Counted from the first letter of the stretch, positions 1-11,905 are shown. The stretch is DNA of 64,000 bases from Haberlea rhodopensis (GCA_907163345.1 CAJQUN010000333.1:124001-188000); one strand, 5' to 3'. Notes: generated from the sequence alone by a model not told the origin. Made by a program: numbers and translations.

Positions 1-1180
1 TGTAATGCTATAAAAAAAATTTAAAAAAGACTTTCATGTAAGTTCTATATATGTTAAGATCAAATGTTTACAACTATCCCAAAAGAAGACATTCCCCTCG
101 GCCCGTTTCTGCCATAAGTACCTCTCCTTTGGCTAGGTCTTTTCTATTAACAGAAACACTACTTTATTTCTTTATACCAGTTACAGCGCAAAGTCCCATT
201 TTAAGCGGTGGTGGACATGGAGGATTGCATCACATGGGATGCTATTGAGTCAGACTTATGACTTAGACGGTAGATGGCATACCTCCGTCCACGAGCGCAC
301 AGAAAAATTGTTGAGTACAACACTATATATATATATATATATATAGATGATTATAAGATAGATTTTCGGTTAAGATAAATATGTCAAGCTAATCTATACG
401 TATTTATATTCTACAATTATAAATCTATATAAATAAAGGTTCTTAGTTATGAATAAAACAGTTATTAGTCATTATCTGAACCCTCTTTTCTATTTTCTAT
501 TGTCTCTTTTTTTATTAAATTTATAAAAAGTAAACGATAAATTAATATAATTGAGAACCTCATACTCTCATATACTTTTTTTTCATGAAAAGTAGAGACT
601 ACATGAAAATCAAGATTTCATTCACATGCTCCCCTCTCTCATTCCCATAAAACTACACTTAAAAAATTCCAAGTGAGGTAGGGGTGCACATACATCCAAT
701 CATTTTTTTCATCAACCTATGCTTATTCTTTTTAGTTGCAAGTTGGCTCTTTAGCTGTTATATAATTTAAAATATGTGAGTTGTATAATCACGTTGTATA
801 ATTTAAAATATTTGAGTTATATAATCACTAAGACCGTTATCTCTCCATGATTCTTATAATTATATAGTAATAAATAACATAGACTATTAACGAATATATA
901 ATAATATAAAGTTACAAAAGCATAAAACCTAAAAAACGTGCAGTGCAATCATCATAATATTAATAAAGTCTCTTTTGATTATTTTTATTTAGTTATTCAA
1001 AAAGAACAGGATAGACCCTAATGTATAAATGATACCTAAAGAAACTCGTCCATCTTTTATGACAAGAATCATGAATTTATAAGTGTAAAAAAAACTTATT
1101 CCTGGAAGGCTTTTTGAAGCGGATCCAGAAACAACATGTAGAATCGCTTAAGACTAACTCCCAAAACTTTTTTAAGTACC
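1..1180. other. AT-rich intergenic DNA
   Basis: No gene can be supported here. The stretch is AT-rich with a short TA microsatellite at about 322-346. The small open frames show no domain, no codon pattern and no splice context that would make them convincing. Confidence 0.6.
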
Positions 1181-1320
1181 CCATAAACCACTTTTTTTTT
1201 TTTGATACCGGGAGGGGATTTTCTAAAGATTTTTGCCATTGCCAGGACTCGAATCCGAGTCTCCCTGGGAATATGCGTTTTTACCACCCGGCTAAGCCGG
1301 AGGCTCCATAAACCACTTTT
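1181..1320 (-). mobile_element. Short tRNA-derived SINE with 15-bp target duplication
   Basis: The direct repeat ccataaaccactttt occurs perfectly at 1181-1195 and 1306-1320. Between the repeats, read on the - strand, the body starts near 1305. It has a box-A-like run (TAGCCGGGTGG, about 1281-1293), then a box-B-like run (GATTCGAGTCC, about 1249-1259), and ends in an A-tract that is the poly-T at about 1191-1203 on the + strand. Internal Pol III boxes, a 3' A tail and long target duplications are what tRNA-derived SINEs look like. The body is only about 110 bp, shorter than most plant SINEs, so it may be an incomplete or unusually small family. A tRNA pseudogene is the alternative, but it would not explain the duplication. 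Confidence 0.75.
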
Positions 1321-2168
1321 ACATGTTCAGTTTTGGTTAACATTTTTCAAATTATCATTCAAATTATGATGTGTAAGATAACTTCCAATATGGGTGGTAA
1401 AGTGGGTCACCCATGGTCCGCCACAGGTCGCGCCTGACTAGCTATTTTGACCCGTAGACCCGTGAGAAGCTCCTTCCTAAAAAAAGTTTTAAAATATGGC
1501 CCTGCCCGGCTCGTAGTTCCACGAGCCACAGGTCTTATTGCCACGACCCTCTCGCTTTTCCAACACTAATGGGTGGTATGAGTGACGGCTGCCATGGAAG
1601 GTGGGTTTCTCATTGGCTCATATTCTTTTATGGTGTAGTGGCGACTGCTTGACATGTGAGCCGTCAACATTTATCATTTGACCTTACATTTGGACAGAAC
1701 ACTTAGGCTTGGTATTACCTTTTTCATTGATGACAACACGCGTCTAACAATATACCGACCTAGTATATGAAGTATTGACTTCGTATGGCAAAGCCGTCTA
1801 AAATTGGTTGCACCACAGCCTTTTACCAACATTTGAAGGGAAATTTAATTTGTAAAAGTGGTCCTGCGAGTTTATCTAATTTTGATTTTGGTTTTGTCAT
1901 TAGTCAAGTCATAGTTTAATAATTTGCTTAATTTTAAACATTTTCTGTTAGAATTATTCATATGATGCAGGATATTGCTAACTTTAACATCGATCATTGC
2001 TGACGATTACGACAACAAATCAATGTTCCATAAAAAAAATGTCAAAAGAAGCATAGTTAATGTAGTACTGATAGAAATTTGACTAATTAGTCATTTTGCT
2101 ATTTGCCATATTTTAATAGTTTGATTTGATTTATATGAACACTACAGAACAAAATATCTTGAACATAA
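1321..2168. other. Intergenic DNA without recognisable genes
   Basis: A moderately GC-rich patch at about 1390-1640 has repeated GGGTGGT, CCACGA and CACAGG words but no open frame of note. It may be old transposon debris. The remainder is AT-rich. Confidence 0.5.
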
Positions 2169-2534
2169 AGTGTTTGTTTGGTTAGCATGATAGAGATTAA
2201 CAATCATACGATTAATTTTTAAGCTCATATTTGATTTGCATGATTTAAAAAAAGTATCTCATCATATTTATCTCACTAAATAACAAAATGATATATATCA
2301 TTTCACAACTTTTTTTAATATTTTAAAATTTGAAATTTTCGTCAAAAAATTCTAACTTATTTCCTATAATAAAATTTTGAGGATATTTTAGTCATTATAC
2401 CAAACAATAAAAGTAAACTAACATCTTATCATTCAAACCAAACATTATATAACTATCACATTATATTATTTATCATTATCCTCAACATTTTAATCATTAT
2501 ATTATTTATCTCAATCAGCAAACCAAACGGACCC
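2169..2534. mobile_element. MITE with about 45-bp imperfect terminal inverted repeats
   Basis: The left end reads GTTTGGTTAGCATGATAGAG. The right end, reverse complemented, reads GTTTGGTTTGCTGATTGAG, and the similarity continues inward for about 45 bp (both arms reach GATTAA). The interior is AT-rich and has no coding potential. Short AAAG matches flank both ends, but I could not fix a clean target duplication, so the superfamily is unassigned. Confidence 0.6.
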
Positions 2535-3195
2535 AAAGTAAACATTATCATAAATTTTCATTAAAAATTCTATGTTTTTTTAATTTTATAAATGAACAAT
2601 AATAACTGTGGGGCCAGAGAGGAGACCACGTAGTGCAATGTGCGTTGCAGGCATGGGCTTCGTGGTCCGAAACAGCGTGAGAAGTCGCCATCCCAAATAT
2701 AGGAGGGCCAATGGGTAAAGCTAGCCATCCAGTCCAAATTTGGGACTTCCTCCAATCCACGTAGCACCATAATGGCCTAATTAAATCTTATTCAGCTTTT
2801 ACTAATGCCAAATACACATCAATTAGGAATATCGCAAAGACAATCCCATTGGTTTTGCTTTTTAATTTCATATATAATAAAAGTTTGATCTGAGCTAAAT
2901 AATATGTATTTTTAATTATTTTTATTCTTTTCGTTGAACTATTTACATGACCAAAAATAAAATATGCCATATCATATGACGATTTTTTACTTATTTCCCT
3001 CATCAATTTTGTAGAAATTCGTGACATTTGTTTTAAATTACCAAGTTACCCTGTAATTGGCCTTGAAAATTGATCATAAATATAAAAAACTTAAAAATTA
3101 TAAAAACAAAGGTTTAAATTTGAAGTTTGGATAAGAAATTGGGGGACGATACATTAAAATATCCAATATAATTTGCGTTCATTCATGATTCACTC
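2535..3195. other. Intergenic DNA without recognisable genes
   Basis: A more GC-rich patch at about 2610-2770 contains open frames on the - strand with no recognisable domain. Nothing else is supported. Confidence 0.5.
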
Positions 3196-3490
3196 CCTAA
3201 AGTTTTCAGCGACCCTGTTTAATCTTTAAATTTAAAAAAAATCTCGGTTTTGTCTCCGACATTAAGTCTCGATCGTGAGAAGCAAACAAAGAGGACTGAT
3301 TCGAGAATAGTTTTAAAATTTTAGGACTAACTCAGGCCTACTTAAGTTCCTATAATTTTAAAAAATTTCGAATCAGTTTATATATGTTTGCTTCTTACGA
3401 TTGACTTAACATCGTGGACTGAATTGTGTAATTTTTAAAATTTTAGGAACTAAACTAAGTAACTTAAAATTATATGGACTAAACTGAAAA
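3196..3490. repeat. Imperfect fold-back repeat (MITE-like) upstream of the YUCCA gene
   Basis: The two halves are near reverse complements. The inner arm CGATCGTGAGAAGCAAAC (about 3270-3287) matches the reverse complement of GTTTGCTTCTTACGATTG (about 3387-3404). The outer arms carry matching TTTAGTCC/CTAAACT and TTAAAATTTTAG words. It probably derives from a MITE inserted about 0.6 kb upstream of the YUCCA start. The ends are not sharply defined. Confidence 0.5.
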
Positions 3491-3951
3491 TGGACTCAAT
3501 TATGTTCTAATGTATTTTCCAACAAATTTGGTTTTTTTTTCTCTCTTTTGTGGGTCCATCAGAATCAGTGGAAATGACATACTCACACATTTAAACTTTC
3601 CTTTCCCTATTTGATAATGTTTTTAGTTCCACTTATTTTTTAATCTTGTTACCAATGTCGGTATTTTGAAATGATTATTTAAGATAAATACAAAAATAAT
3701 ATATATATATATATATATATTAATTTTTCAAAAAAATTAGTGTATTCATGATCCACTAAGTGAAATTTTTTGATTAAGATATTTAATCCCACAATTATGT
3801 TTTTTTAAAAGCAAATTAAGTACACATCAAATAATAAAAAAATATAACTCCCCAACATAAAAGAATATTAAGTTAGACTTAGCTTATGATTTGAGAAGAT
3901 GGTCACATTCCAAAGCCTTGACTCCCACCTTCCATCACATGCATCCTCGTC

Positions 3952-3959
3952 TATTTAAG
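3952..3959 (+). promoter_or_regulatory. Probable TATA box of the YUCCA gene
   Basis: TATTTAAG lies in a C/T-rich, gene-proximal context about 140 bp before the start codon, followed by CCCCTCC/CTTC runs typical of a plant leader. Confidence 0.45.
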
Positions 3960-4092
3960 CCCCTCCGTCTTCATCCTCTCCCTTCATTCCTATCTTTATC
4001 CAATACATAAATTTCCTCAGCACAGAATCTACTAAAAACCGAGTTTCATTTTCTTACAAGAAACTATTCGTTCCAAGCAGAAAACCAAGAAA

Positions 4093-5529
4093 ATGTTAAG
4101 CTTTTCCCGAAAAATATAGTCCTGTTAAGTGTTCCCCCAGATGTGTGTGGGTAAACGGCCCTGTCATTGTTGGCGCAGGGCCTTCCGGCCTGGCGGTGGC
4201 TGCCGGCCTGAAAGAACACGGCGTGCCATTTGTGATTCTTGATAGAGCAGATTGCATCGCATCTTTATGGAAGAAACGCACTTACGATCGCCTGAAGCTC
4301 CATCTCCCGAAGCAATTCTGCCAACTTCCTAAATTCCCACTCCCTGAGAACTACCCCGAGTACCCCACAAAGAAACAGTTCGTTGAGTACCTGGAATCAT
4401 ACGCGAGGTTTTTTGACATAAACCCGCAGTTTAACGAGAGTGTGGAGTCGGCTAAGTACGATGAATCTTGCTGTTTGTGGAGGGTTAAAACTGTAACTGG
4501 TAATGGAGTTGAGGTTGAGTATATTTGCCAATGGCTGGTGGTGGCGACTGGGGAGAATGCGGAGCGTTTGGTTCCTGAGATTGAGGGGTTAAATGATTTT
4601 GGTGGAGAAGTGATTCACGCCTGTGATTATAAATCTGGTGAAAGTTTCAGAGGGAAGAAAGTTCTTGTAGTTGGTTGTGGGAATTCAGGCATGGAGATTT
4701 CGCTCGATCTTTGTAACCATGATGCCAAGCCTGCTATGGTTGTTCGAAAGTCGGTATGTAAAAGTAATATTTAACTAGAAGATTCTAAAAAAAAAGTTTT
4801 TTTATTTTTTATTTTGCTGATGAGAAATTTTTGGGGTTATTTTCAGGTTCATGTATTGCCAAGGGAGATGTTTGGAAAGTCCACATTTGAGATAGCTATG
4901 CTTCTGCTAAAATGGCTGCCATTATGGCTTGCGGACAAAGTTTTGCTGGTTTTGGCATGGATGATTCTTGGAAAAATCGAGAAATATGGGCTGAAACGGC
5001 CAACCTTCGGGCCATTGGAGCTCAAGAACACTCAAGGAAATACTCCAGTTCTAGACATAGGTGCATTGGAGAAAATCAGATCAGGGGATATACAGGTTGT
5101 ACCTGGAATCAAAAGATTTTTGAGTGGCGAAGTCGAGTTTATCAATGGCGAAAAGCTCATATTGGACTCGGTCGTCTTGGCCACTGGATACTGCAGCAAT
5201 GTCCCGTACTGGCTACAGGTAGGATCAATACTATCAATCAATTTTGTGTATAAATTTAGCCATATTTCTTGGCTAATGTTTCTTGATTTGCTATCATTTT
5301 GCAGGAAACTGAGTTCTTTTCGAAGAATGGTTTACCTAAGGCGCCTTTTCCAAACGGCTGGAAAGGAAAAGATGGGCTCTATGCTGTTGGATTTACAAAA
5401 AGAGGGATCTCTGGTGCTACTGCTGATGCCATTAAAATAGCTCAAGATATTGGGAATGTTTGGAAAGATGACTTGAAGAAGAAAAAGCAAAAAGTCCCCA
5501 CTCATAGAAGATGCATTTCGACATTCTAA
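4093..5529 (+). CDS. YUC: YUCCA flavin monooxygenase (YUC3/YUC8 type), apparent 5' frameshift
   Basis: Indole-3-pyruvate monooxygenase, which converts indole-3-pyruvate to the auxin IAA using FAD and NADPH, probably cytosolic or ER-associated. Exons are about 4093-4753, 4847-5218 and 5305-5529, all joined in phase at GT-AG sites. The FAD motif GAGPSG (residues about 27-32), the NADPH motif GCGNSG (about 194-199) and the FATGY-like LATGY near the end of exon 2 are all present. The C terminus RRCISTF matches the YUC3/8 clade, and total length would be about 418 residues, normal for the family. Oddity: ATG at 4093 opens MLSFSRKI and then hits a stop at 4117, while the frame carrying RCVWVNGPVIVGAGPSG has no ATG after the stop at 4097. 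Removing one T from the run at 4102-4105 joins the two frames and gives a family-like start, MLSFPEKYSPV. So this copy has a 1-base insertion or a sequence error; otherwise the gene is intact. Confidence 0.9.
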
Positions 5530-7006
5530 TCGAAACAAGACTTAAACTCGACAAAATGGGGCTTACGTTATTCCCCAGCTTCTCTTCTTTCCTGTTTTTT
5601 CGTCCCCTTGAAGTACATGGGGAAACAATATAAAAATACAAAGAAAAAAGGCAGATAGCATAGAGATCAGCCCTCTCCAAAAGCCCAAGTTTTTTTTTTA
5701 AGATGCAGGGCATTTTTGTATACTGAGGATGATGAGGCTTTTTCCCTTTCCATATTCTACTACTGATTTGTTATAGAAACGTACAATGTAACAGCTTGTT
5801 CTATGTTTATTTTTCATGTTATACTTTCTCTCTTACTAAGTAAATGAGTTAACCCCTAGTTAAATTTGTAAAGTTCGGACGAATCCGAGCTCATATCGGA
5901 GCTCATCTAGCTCAGCATAAGCAAGATCAACATCAATCTTCGTCAATCGATCTCATGTTGGGCTACTCCACTCGACTTATATACCTAGTTGAAGTATTGG
6001 TTTTATTAATTTTATTTTTGCTACATTATGTCGTCTAGAATAAAGTGTATTCTTTTTCTTGACTTGGTTATCTGTGATCATGCCTTCCATTTCTTTTACT
6101 CCAGAAATTATAAAGTAATAGCTAGCAATGGTACCCATCTAGGTAAAGCATCTAGTGCCAATAGTTTTGATCGGTTCACAATTTAGACTCTTGTAAATCA
6201 AATTCGAACCTCATGGGCTAGCTGGGTAGAGCAGTGGGACCCATGAAATAGGCCCCGTTGTCAACCCGTCCACTTGTCCGGAATTGGAAGATCATTTTAA
6301 AGAAAGTGAGCAACTATCGTTCTCGTTGGGCATTGAATCGCCTGATTTCCCCACTTGGAACATGAATTCTTAATCGTTGGACTAAGGGTGACTTGGTTGA
6401 TTTATCCTAGTTTTGACCTACCAATATATATATACATAAAAAATAAATGGAGGGTAAAAAAAATTTTAGGGGTTAAATATATGCCAAACTATAATATTTT
6501 AGGGGCAAACTACAATTTTTTAAATGTAAAATGCAAACTTTAAAAAAACGAAAAATTTATTTAGGGTACAAGAAATTGCACTTGCACTCTATTGTCTTAA
6601 CGTCACTCTGAGGCCATCTAAGATCAAGAGTTCTCCAAGAAGACATCAATTGGCCAAGTTAAGATGTTGAGAGAGTTCGATTTGGGTGTGCAGTTAACAG
6701 TTCTTACTCTTTCAAGTCATTTCCATTTTACTTAATACCCCATCCCACCTTCATTATTCGAAGAAAGCAGGAATTTAAAATTATTTAGATTAAATTCTCA
6801 TTTATGTATAATCACAGGCACGAGGAAAGGAATTTAGACAGTAAAACCTTCCTATAATGCGAATTGCTTGGTAGAAATTAGTGTTGATTTTTTTGTTAAT
6901 ATCTACAAATGCTGGTAAAAGCACTGTAACTCATAATTTCTGGGCCGTTCAAAAAAATTTAAAATAAAATGTTATAAATTATCTAAGATTAAAATCAAAA
7001 AAGAAT
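5530..7006. other. YUCCA 3' region and intergenic DNA
   Basis: This holds the YUCCA 3' UTR (several AATAAA/AATATAAA-like signals at about 5628-5830), then AT-rich intergenic sequence. No gene is supported. Confidence 0.5.
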
Positions 7007-7080
7007 TGGCTTCGCCCGGACTCGAACCGGAGACCTTCAGTGTGTTAGACTGACGTGATAACCAACTACACCACGAAACC
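7007..7080 (-). tRNA. tRNA-Val (anticodon AAC)
   Basis: The - strand reads GGTTTCG...CGAAGCC with discriminator A, a perfect 7-bp acceptor stem. The A box is TGGTGTAGTTGG and the B box GGTTCGAGTCC. The anticodon arm CAGT-CTAACAC-ACTG puts AAC at positions 34-36, which is valine. CCA is not encoded, as expected for a eukaryotic gene, and there is no intron. A T6 run (6996-7002 on the opposite strand) just past the 3' end would act as the Pol III terminator. Confidence 0.95.
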
Positions 7081-8578
7081 TTGCTGCCTCTATATCCTCC
7101 TAATTTTATTTATCTAAAACTCTTTGTTTGATACTTTTATTCATCATTATTGTCGAACCGTAGTCACATAATGGCTCGCTACATTTTACCACGAACTGGC
7201 TTTACAAATAAAGTTCGAGAGAGACGAGTTAATTTTAATATTATTTTTTTAAATCGACTGTATACATATATATATATATATTATTTTATTTACGGGAAAA
7301 GTACATAGGGTATATTTTCACGTGTTTATATTATTTATTGAGGCACAATTTGATATATTGATAAGAATGTGGTGAACTATAATTTTCAACAACTATTAAC
7401 TCATTTATCTCATCATATCCATTGTATCAATCGGTGTGAAAGAAGCGAAAAATCTGAAAAAAAAAAATTTGAGTATACAGATCAAATTGTTTTCTGATGT
7501 TTCATTGTGGAAGACAGAACCTAAAACCAACCCACATGTATTCTCCATTCCTTGCATCTAAATTATTCTGATTTAGATGGCCCGTCGAATTTGAATTATT
7601 AGTCCTGTATTGTCTTGGCCCGAATTGAGTTTCAAGTTGTAAATTAATTATTATCGAATTATAAGGTTTTTATATATACTCTCTGACTTTTAGGTGAATT
7701 TCATTTGTCAAGCACAAAATCCCCTATAAAATTAATTAAAAATGAAAGTATATATATAATTAATATTTTAGAAAGCATTAATTTCACATCGAATATGCCC
7801 TTTTTTATTTATTTATTTATTTTAAATGAGTATGGGGGAGGGGATATTATGCATCTTTTTGTTGTATGGACAATCCCTCCTGCGTATGTTTGCAGAAGAA
7901 CATATGGGAGTGCAGTTGAAAAATAGGACACTGCTATTTGTAATGTGCCAATTACACATCTCTTCCAAAGTCAAATGCATGTGAGTGAAAGCCTTGAAAG
8001 TTGAAACCAAGCAACTTGAATCCAATTACAATACTCTCAATTAATGAATCTGAATATTGTCGATTTTATATATATATATATATATATAAAGACCAGCGAA
8101 GTAATCAACAAGAGTAAAATCAACAAAGTGATCGTTTGGAAGCTACCGAAGAAACTGTCACCAGCAAGATCTCATTCAAAGATGATTAAAAGTAAGATCA
8201 GATAGAAAGTTGCATATTTGGAGAAGTCATATATGAATGTTGGAGAAGTCAGAAGAAAGCACAAAGAAGTTAGGATTGTTCAAGTACTTATCAACAACAT
8301 ATTAACGAGTCTAACAAAAAAATCTTTGTCAAAGCTATAAATACACTTGAAGATTGAAGAACAAAAACTCTCTTCACAACTCATCAATTATATTTCTAAA
8401 GTAATCGATCCAAACCGAAGCTTCAAATAATATATCAATTTAGTTGAGAATATACCCCCATACACACACCATCGTTGAATAGAATATCTGGTCATGTATA
8501 TGATCAAATGCACGTCGCAAACACTCAAAGCATTGTATATTGTGAGCTTAATTGTCTAGAGTGATTTGTGCAACTATC
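7081..8578. other. AT-rich intergenic DNA with TA microsatellites
   Basis: No gene is supported. TA repeats lie at about 7262-7280 and 8069-8090. The block just before 8579 (about 8100-8570) looks like degraded repeat DNA. Confidence 0.5.
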
Positions 8579-10369
8579 TGTCGGGTTTTGAGAACCCGAA
8601 TAATCTTGTTTTTAATGTTAACAAAACTTGTTATTGTGTTGTTAGCATTCATCAAGTGTGCAGTGAGTAAATAATATTTTATAGCTTGATGAATTGTACA
8701 AAAAGCTAATTTCCTGAAACAAGAATGCAACCAAGCTGGACCCTGAGCGCAGAGACTAAATCAATCGTATCTCATTGCTCGTATATCGAAACAACCTGAT
8801 TCCGAGGAGGTTGGATACCCAACTCAAAATGCTACAAGTTGTATTTCGTACTAGTAGACTTTATTTGATTGTTTACTAGGAGAAAAAGTATCTGCAATAC
8901 TCTGCTTGTGAGAAATTAAACAGCAAGCTGTTACAACAAACACGCTCCAATATATTGGTCATAACTCTCAGTTCACTTATCGAAATGGAGTGATTCAGTT
9001 TGCGTTGGAAAGTTAAGAACAAGACTACAAATCATATTCAGAAGTCGAAGACTGAATCAGTATCTAAGCTGGTCAAAAAGTATCTACAAGTTTCGGGGTT
9101 GTGCAACTGAATCCAGCAAACATGTAGCATGCGAATGGTCTTGTATTTTGGGCAGCACCCTCACATACGATGTCGAAAGATAGTGATTCTTGATTCTATG
9201 GAAATTCAAGACAAAGTGCTACAACTTTCATGTTTATCACTTTGCCCAAAAATCAATGAATCAAGAGTTATAACCAAGAAACTTCGGCTGCTGAAATGTA
9301 CCAGCAAGGTTGGCAACAAAACTCGAATAGCAGACGTTGGGCAGCAAAGTTCGAACAATAAACTTCGGGTAGCAAACTTCAAACAATAGATTTTGAAGTC
9401 TGCTGAAGTCAAAAACAGCAGACTTGCAAAAACAAATAGTCGAGAAATCAGAATATGACCAATGCAATATCAGAAATCGTACCAAAGCTTTCCCAACAGC
9501 CATAATCTTATGTTTAACATTCTAATCATTATTTGGGGCTATATATATAAGACTTGGAAGCTCAAATCAAAGAATTCAAGTTAGAATGCACTTGAGGATT
9601 CAAAGTGAGGAGTTTGAGAAGATGAACCAGATTACATAAGAGCCAACCCAAACCTTAGGCACCACTTGCTTGCTATATCAGATCTAGTTAGAGATCATTT
9701 ATACCAACCTTCTTCACTCTATTCACTCTATTTGTGAGCTTATATAGATGAGTGGATTATGTAACTATGAGATATGTTGTCTACATAGGGTCTTTGCATA
9801 TAAGACGTTAAAGAATATGCATAGTCGAGATGCTAGGAGTTTATATCATAAGAGCGATCTTGATCTAAGTTGGTTTGTACGAAGACTTGTACTAATCAAA
9901 GTCTTCTAGTGGGATCATTCTTTGTTTTGGATGAATGAGAGACGTATAAGCTTGTGCTTCGAACTTCCATAAACAAATCCCGTGTCATTTACTTTATGCA
10001 TATATTTACTTGTCTTGTTGTTTTGGAATGCATTGTTGAGACATTTTATATGTTTGATAAAATACCAAAATGTAGCTTATAAAGTGTTTGATAAAATGTT
10101 TCAACCAAACTGTTTTTTACATACTATACTTGCATATTTTTCAAATGATTTACAAAATGGTTAATCAGTATTAGACTAGGTTATCTCGAGTGTATTTTGC
10201 TCGGTTAGAAATCGAACTCGATATAATCTATTGGTGCTCGGTTCAAGTTTGAACATTTCAAAAACAAGAGCTATTATACCTCTATCGCAAAAAGTTTTAA
10301 TTGATTCTTATTCACCCCCATTCTAAGCACTCGGTCGGTCCCAACTACGTTAAACTTGTTGTCTGAACA
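8579..10369 (+). repeat. Degenerate LTR of a Copia-like family (related to the 47.5-52.8 kb element)
   Basis: It starts TGTCGGGTTTTGAGAACCCG, which aligns with the LTR start at 47494 and 50905 (TGTTGGGTTTTGGAAACCCG) and continues through AATAATCTTG, GTTAACAAAACTTG and CATCAAGTGTGCAG. Further landmarks of that LTR follow in order: the GGGGCTATATATA block (9536-9549), TCTTCTAGTGG (9901-9911), CATAAACAAATCC (9969-9981) and CGAACTCGATATAATCT (10213-10229). It probably ends near CTGAACA at 10369. I found no matching 5-bp target duplication, so it is either an old solo LTR or a fragment. Confidence 0.65.
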
Positions 10370-10371
10370 AA

Positions 10372-10770
10372 TTGAGAACCTAGATGAGTTCGCTGTTGAG
10401 GAATAACAAGGTGGCTAGGAGTTTCAGCATAGCAAGGAAGTTAACTGAATTGGGTTTTATATCAAGTGTTATATAAATCAAAATCCTCTAGTGGAATCCT
10501 TCCATTTTGAGGAAGAAGGGGAGAACTTTCATAAACAAGCATGCGTGTTTTTATTTTTCTTCTTATTAAGTGTTGTTTTTACTATACTTGTCTTTGCTTG
10601 ATCAATTACATTGTAAATTAGTTTGAGATACTTCCACTTGATTTCTTAAACCAAACCGAACTGATCCATCAGTGCTATCATTTTAAGAACCAAAGCTATT
10701 ACATCTCAATTTGGCTGGAATTAGCTGGGTGAAATGACCAGCTCTCACAATATTTCTGGCAGGTGGGTTC
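10372..10770 (+). repeat. 3' part of a second related LTR followed by a primer-binding-site-like sequence
   Basis: It carries the same ordered landmarks (CTAGGAGTTTCAGC, CCTCTAGTGGAATCC, CATAAACAAGCATG, ATCAGTGCTATC). It ends near TTCTGGCA at 10762, immediately followed by GTGGGTTCAGAGCAGT, which resembles an initiator-Met tRNA primer-binding site as used by Copia elements. The 5' part of this LTR is missing. Confidence 0.5.
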
Positions 10771-10799
10771 AGAGCAGTAAACTCGACCCATAGCAGACT

Positions 10800-11030
10800 T
10801 GAAGCCCCCTAGTATCGATCTTTACAAAATGTTGAATAAGTTATAGAGTTATTAGTTTGAGTGACTTTCGGCTGGTTTCTTAAATGAAACTCAATCTAAT
10901 CTCTTGGTGCAAACACTTCAAAGACCAGAGCTACTGCGGTTCATTTGTCTGCACTCGGTTGGGTGGATTGACCACCCCTTGTACCGAATCTAACAAATGG
11001 CTTCAGAGCAGTAGACTCGAATAACCTATT
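10800..11030 (+). repeat. 3' part of a third related LTR with primer-binding-site-like sequence
   Basis: It has the landmarks CTCAATCTAATCTCTTGGTGC and CTGCACTCGGTTGGGTGG, then an end at ...TCTAACA (about 10996). AATGGCTTCAGAGCAGTAG follows at once, again a Met-tRNA-type primer site. Together with the two preceding copies it looks like nested or recombined remains of one LTR family. Confidence 0.45.
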
Positions 11031-11586
11031 CAACCCAATATATTAGATTAAGAATGTAAATATGATGATAAATTATTGAGTTACAGGGGATCTTTATTAT
11101 TAGTATTAATTTTTTTATTATTGTAATTTATTATTTTAATATTATAAATTAAAATTCTTAATGGAATTATGATAATAAAACTAACTATAATTTTAATTAT
11201 TTTAATATTATTAATTAAAATTAATTATTTGTAATATTATTAATCCAATTCATTAAATACACCATTTTATGGATTGACTTTTTAAACAGTGAATTTAATT
11301 TTTATCTTTCATCAATTAATTTGACTACCAAACATAAATATTTTTTTAAAAGAAAATGACAAACAAAATTATGAATACCAAAAATAATATAAAACATCGA
11401 GTAGTACCAAAAGTTGTGTTTAGCGTAATAGTAGAGAATGATTTTCTATCTTTCTGCCAAACATTGAAAAACCAAAGGTTAATTATCCAGCCATAAAATT
11501 GAGATGTTCTATAAATTGGATATTATTTTATCATATGGTTGACTGAGTCCATCTTAAAGTTAATAACGAATGAGCCTGATAAGCAA
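11031..11586. other. AT-rich intergenic DNA
   Basis: Very AT-rich with TTATTATTTTAATATTA-type runs at about 11090-11240. I see no gene. Confidence 0.5.
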
Positions 11587-11905
11587 TGTAAGATCAACCG
11601 TTTGTCATTTTATCAAAAATTATAGTTGATGATAATGGTGCAACTCAAATCTTTTAAACTGTATAGCAACACAAACAACACGTTTCGATCGATCACACAA
11701 TGACAATTGTTGTACATTTGTACTCCTTGCAACTTATTGGAATCGAACACGTGACATTGGCTATGATACCAATTGTAGGATCAATCGCTTGCCGCTTTAC
11801 CAAAAGTATAGCTGATGGTAATAGTGCAACTTAAATTTTTTAAACCGTACAGCAGTACAAACACCACATTTTGATCGATCACACAGCAAGGGCAATTACT
11901 GTACC
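11587..11905 (-). mobile_element. Minimal LTR retroelement (SMART/TRIM-like), about 320 bp
   Basis: Two direct repeats of about 130 bp lie at 11587-11716 (TGTAAGATCAACC...TTGTTGTACA) and 11774-11905 (TGTAGGATCAATC...TTACTGTACC). They are roughly 80 percent alike and separated by only 57 bp. On the - strand the spacer next to the second repeat reads TGGTATCATAGCCAA, one base from the usual Met-tRNA primer site TGGTATCAGAGCC. A purine-rich run (GCAAGGAGTACAAA) adjoins the other repeat. Read on the - strand the LTR starts TG and ends CA in the better copy. No coding capacity. I found no matching 5-bp target duplication, consistent with age. Confidence 0.65.

Noticed and set aside
51..248. Open frame of 65 codons on the + strand
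   Set aside because: No domain, no coding-like composition and no splice or promoter context.
1240..1305. tRNA gene
   Set aside because: Only A and B boxes fit; there is no acceptor stem or anticodon arm. The flanking duplication makes it a SINE.
5332..5713. Minus-strand open frames behind the YUCCA 3' end
   Set aside because: They are the reverse of YUCCA exon 3 and its UTR.
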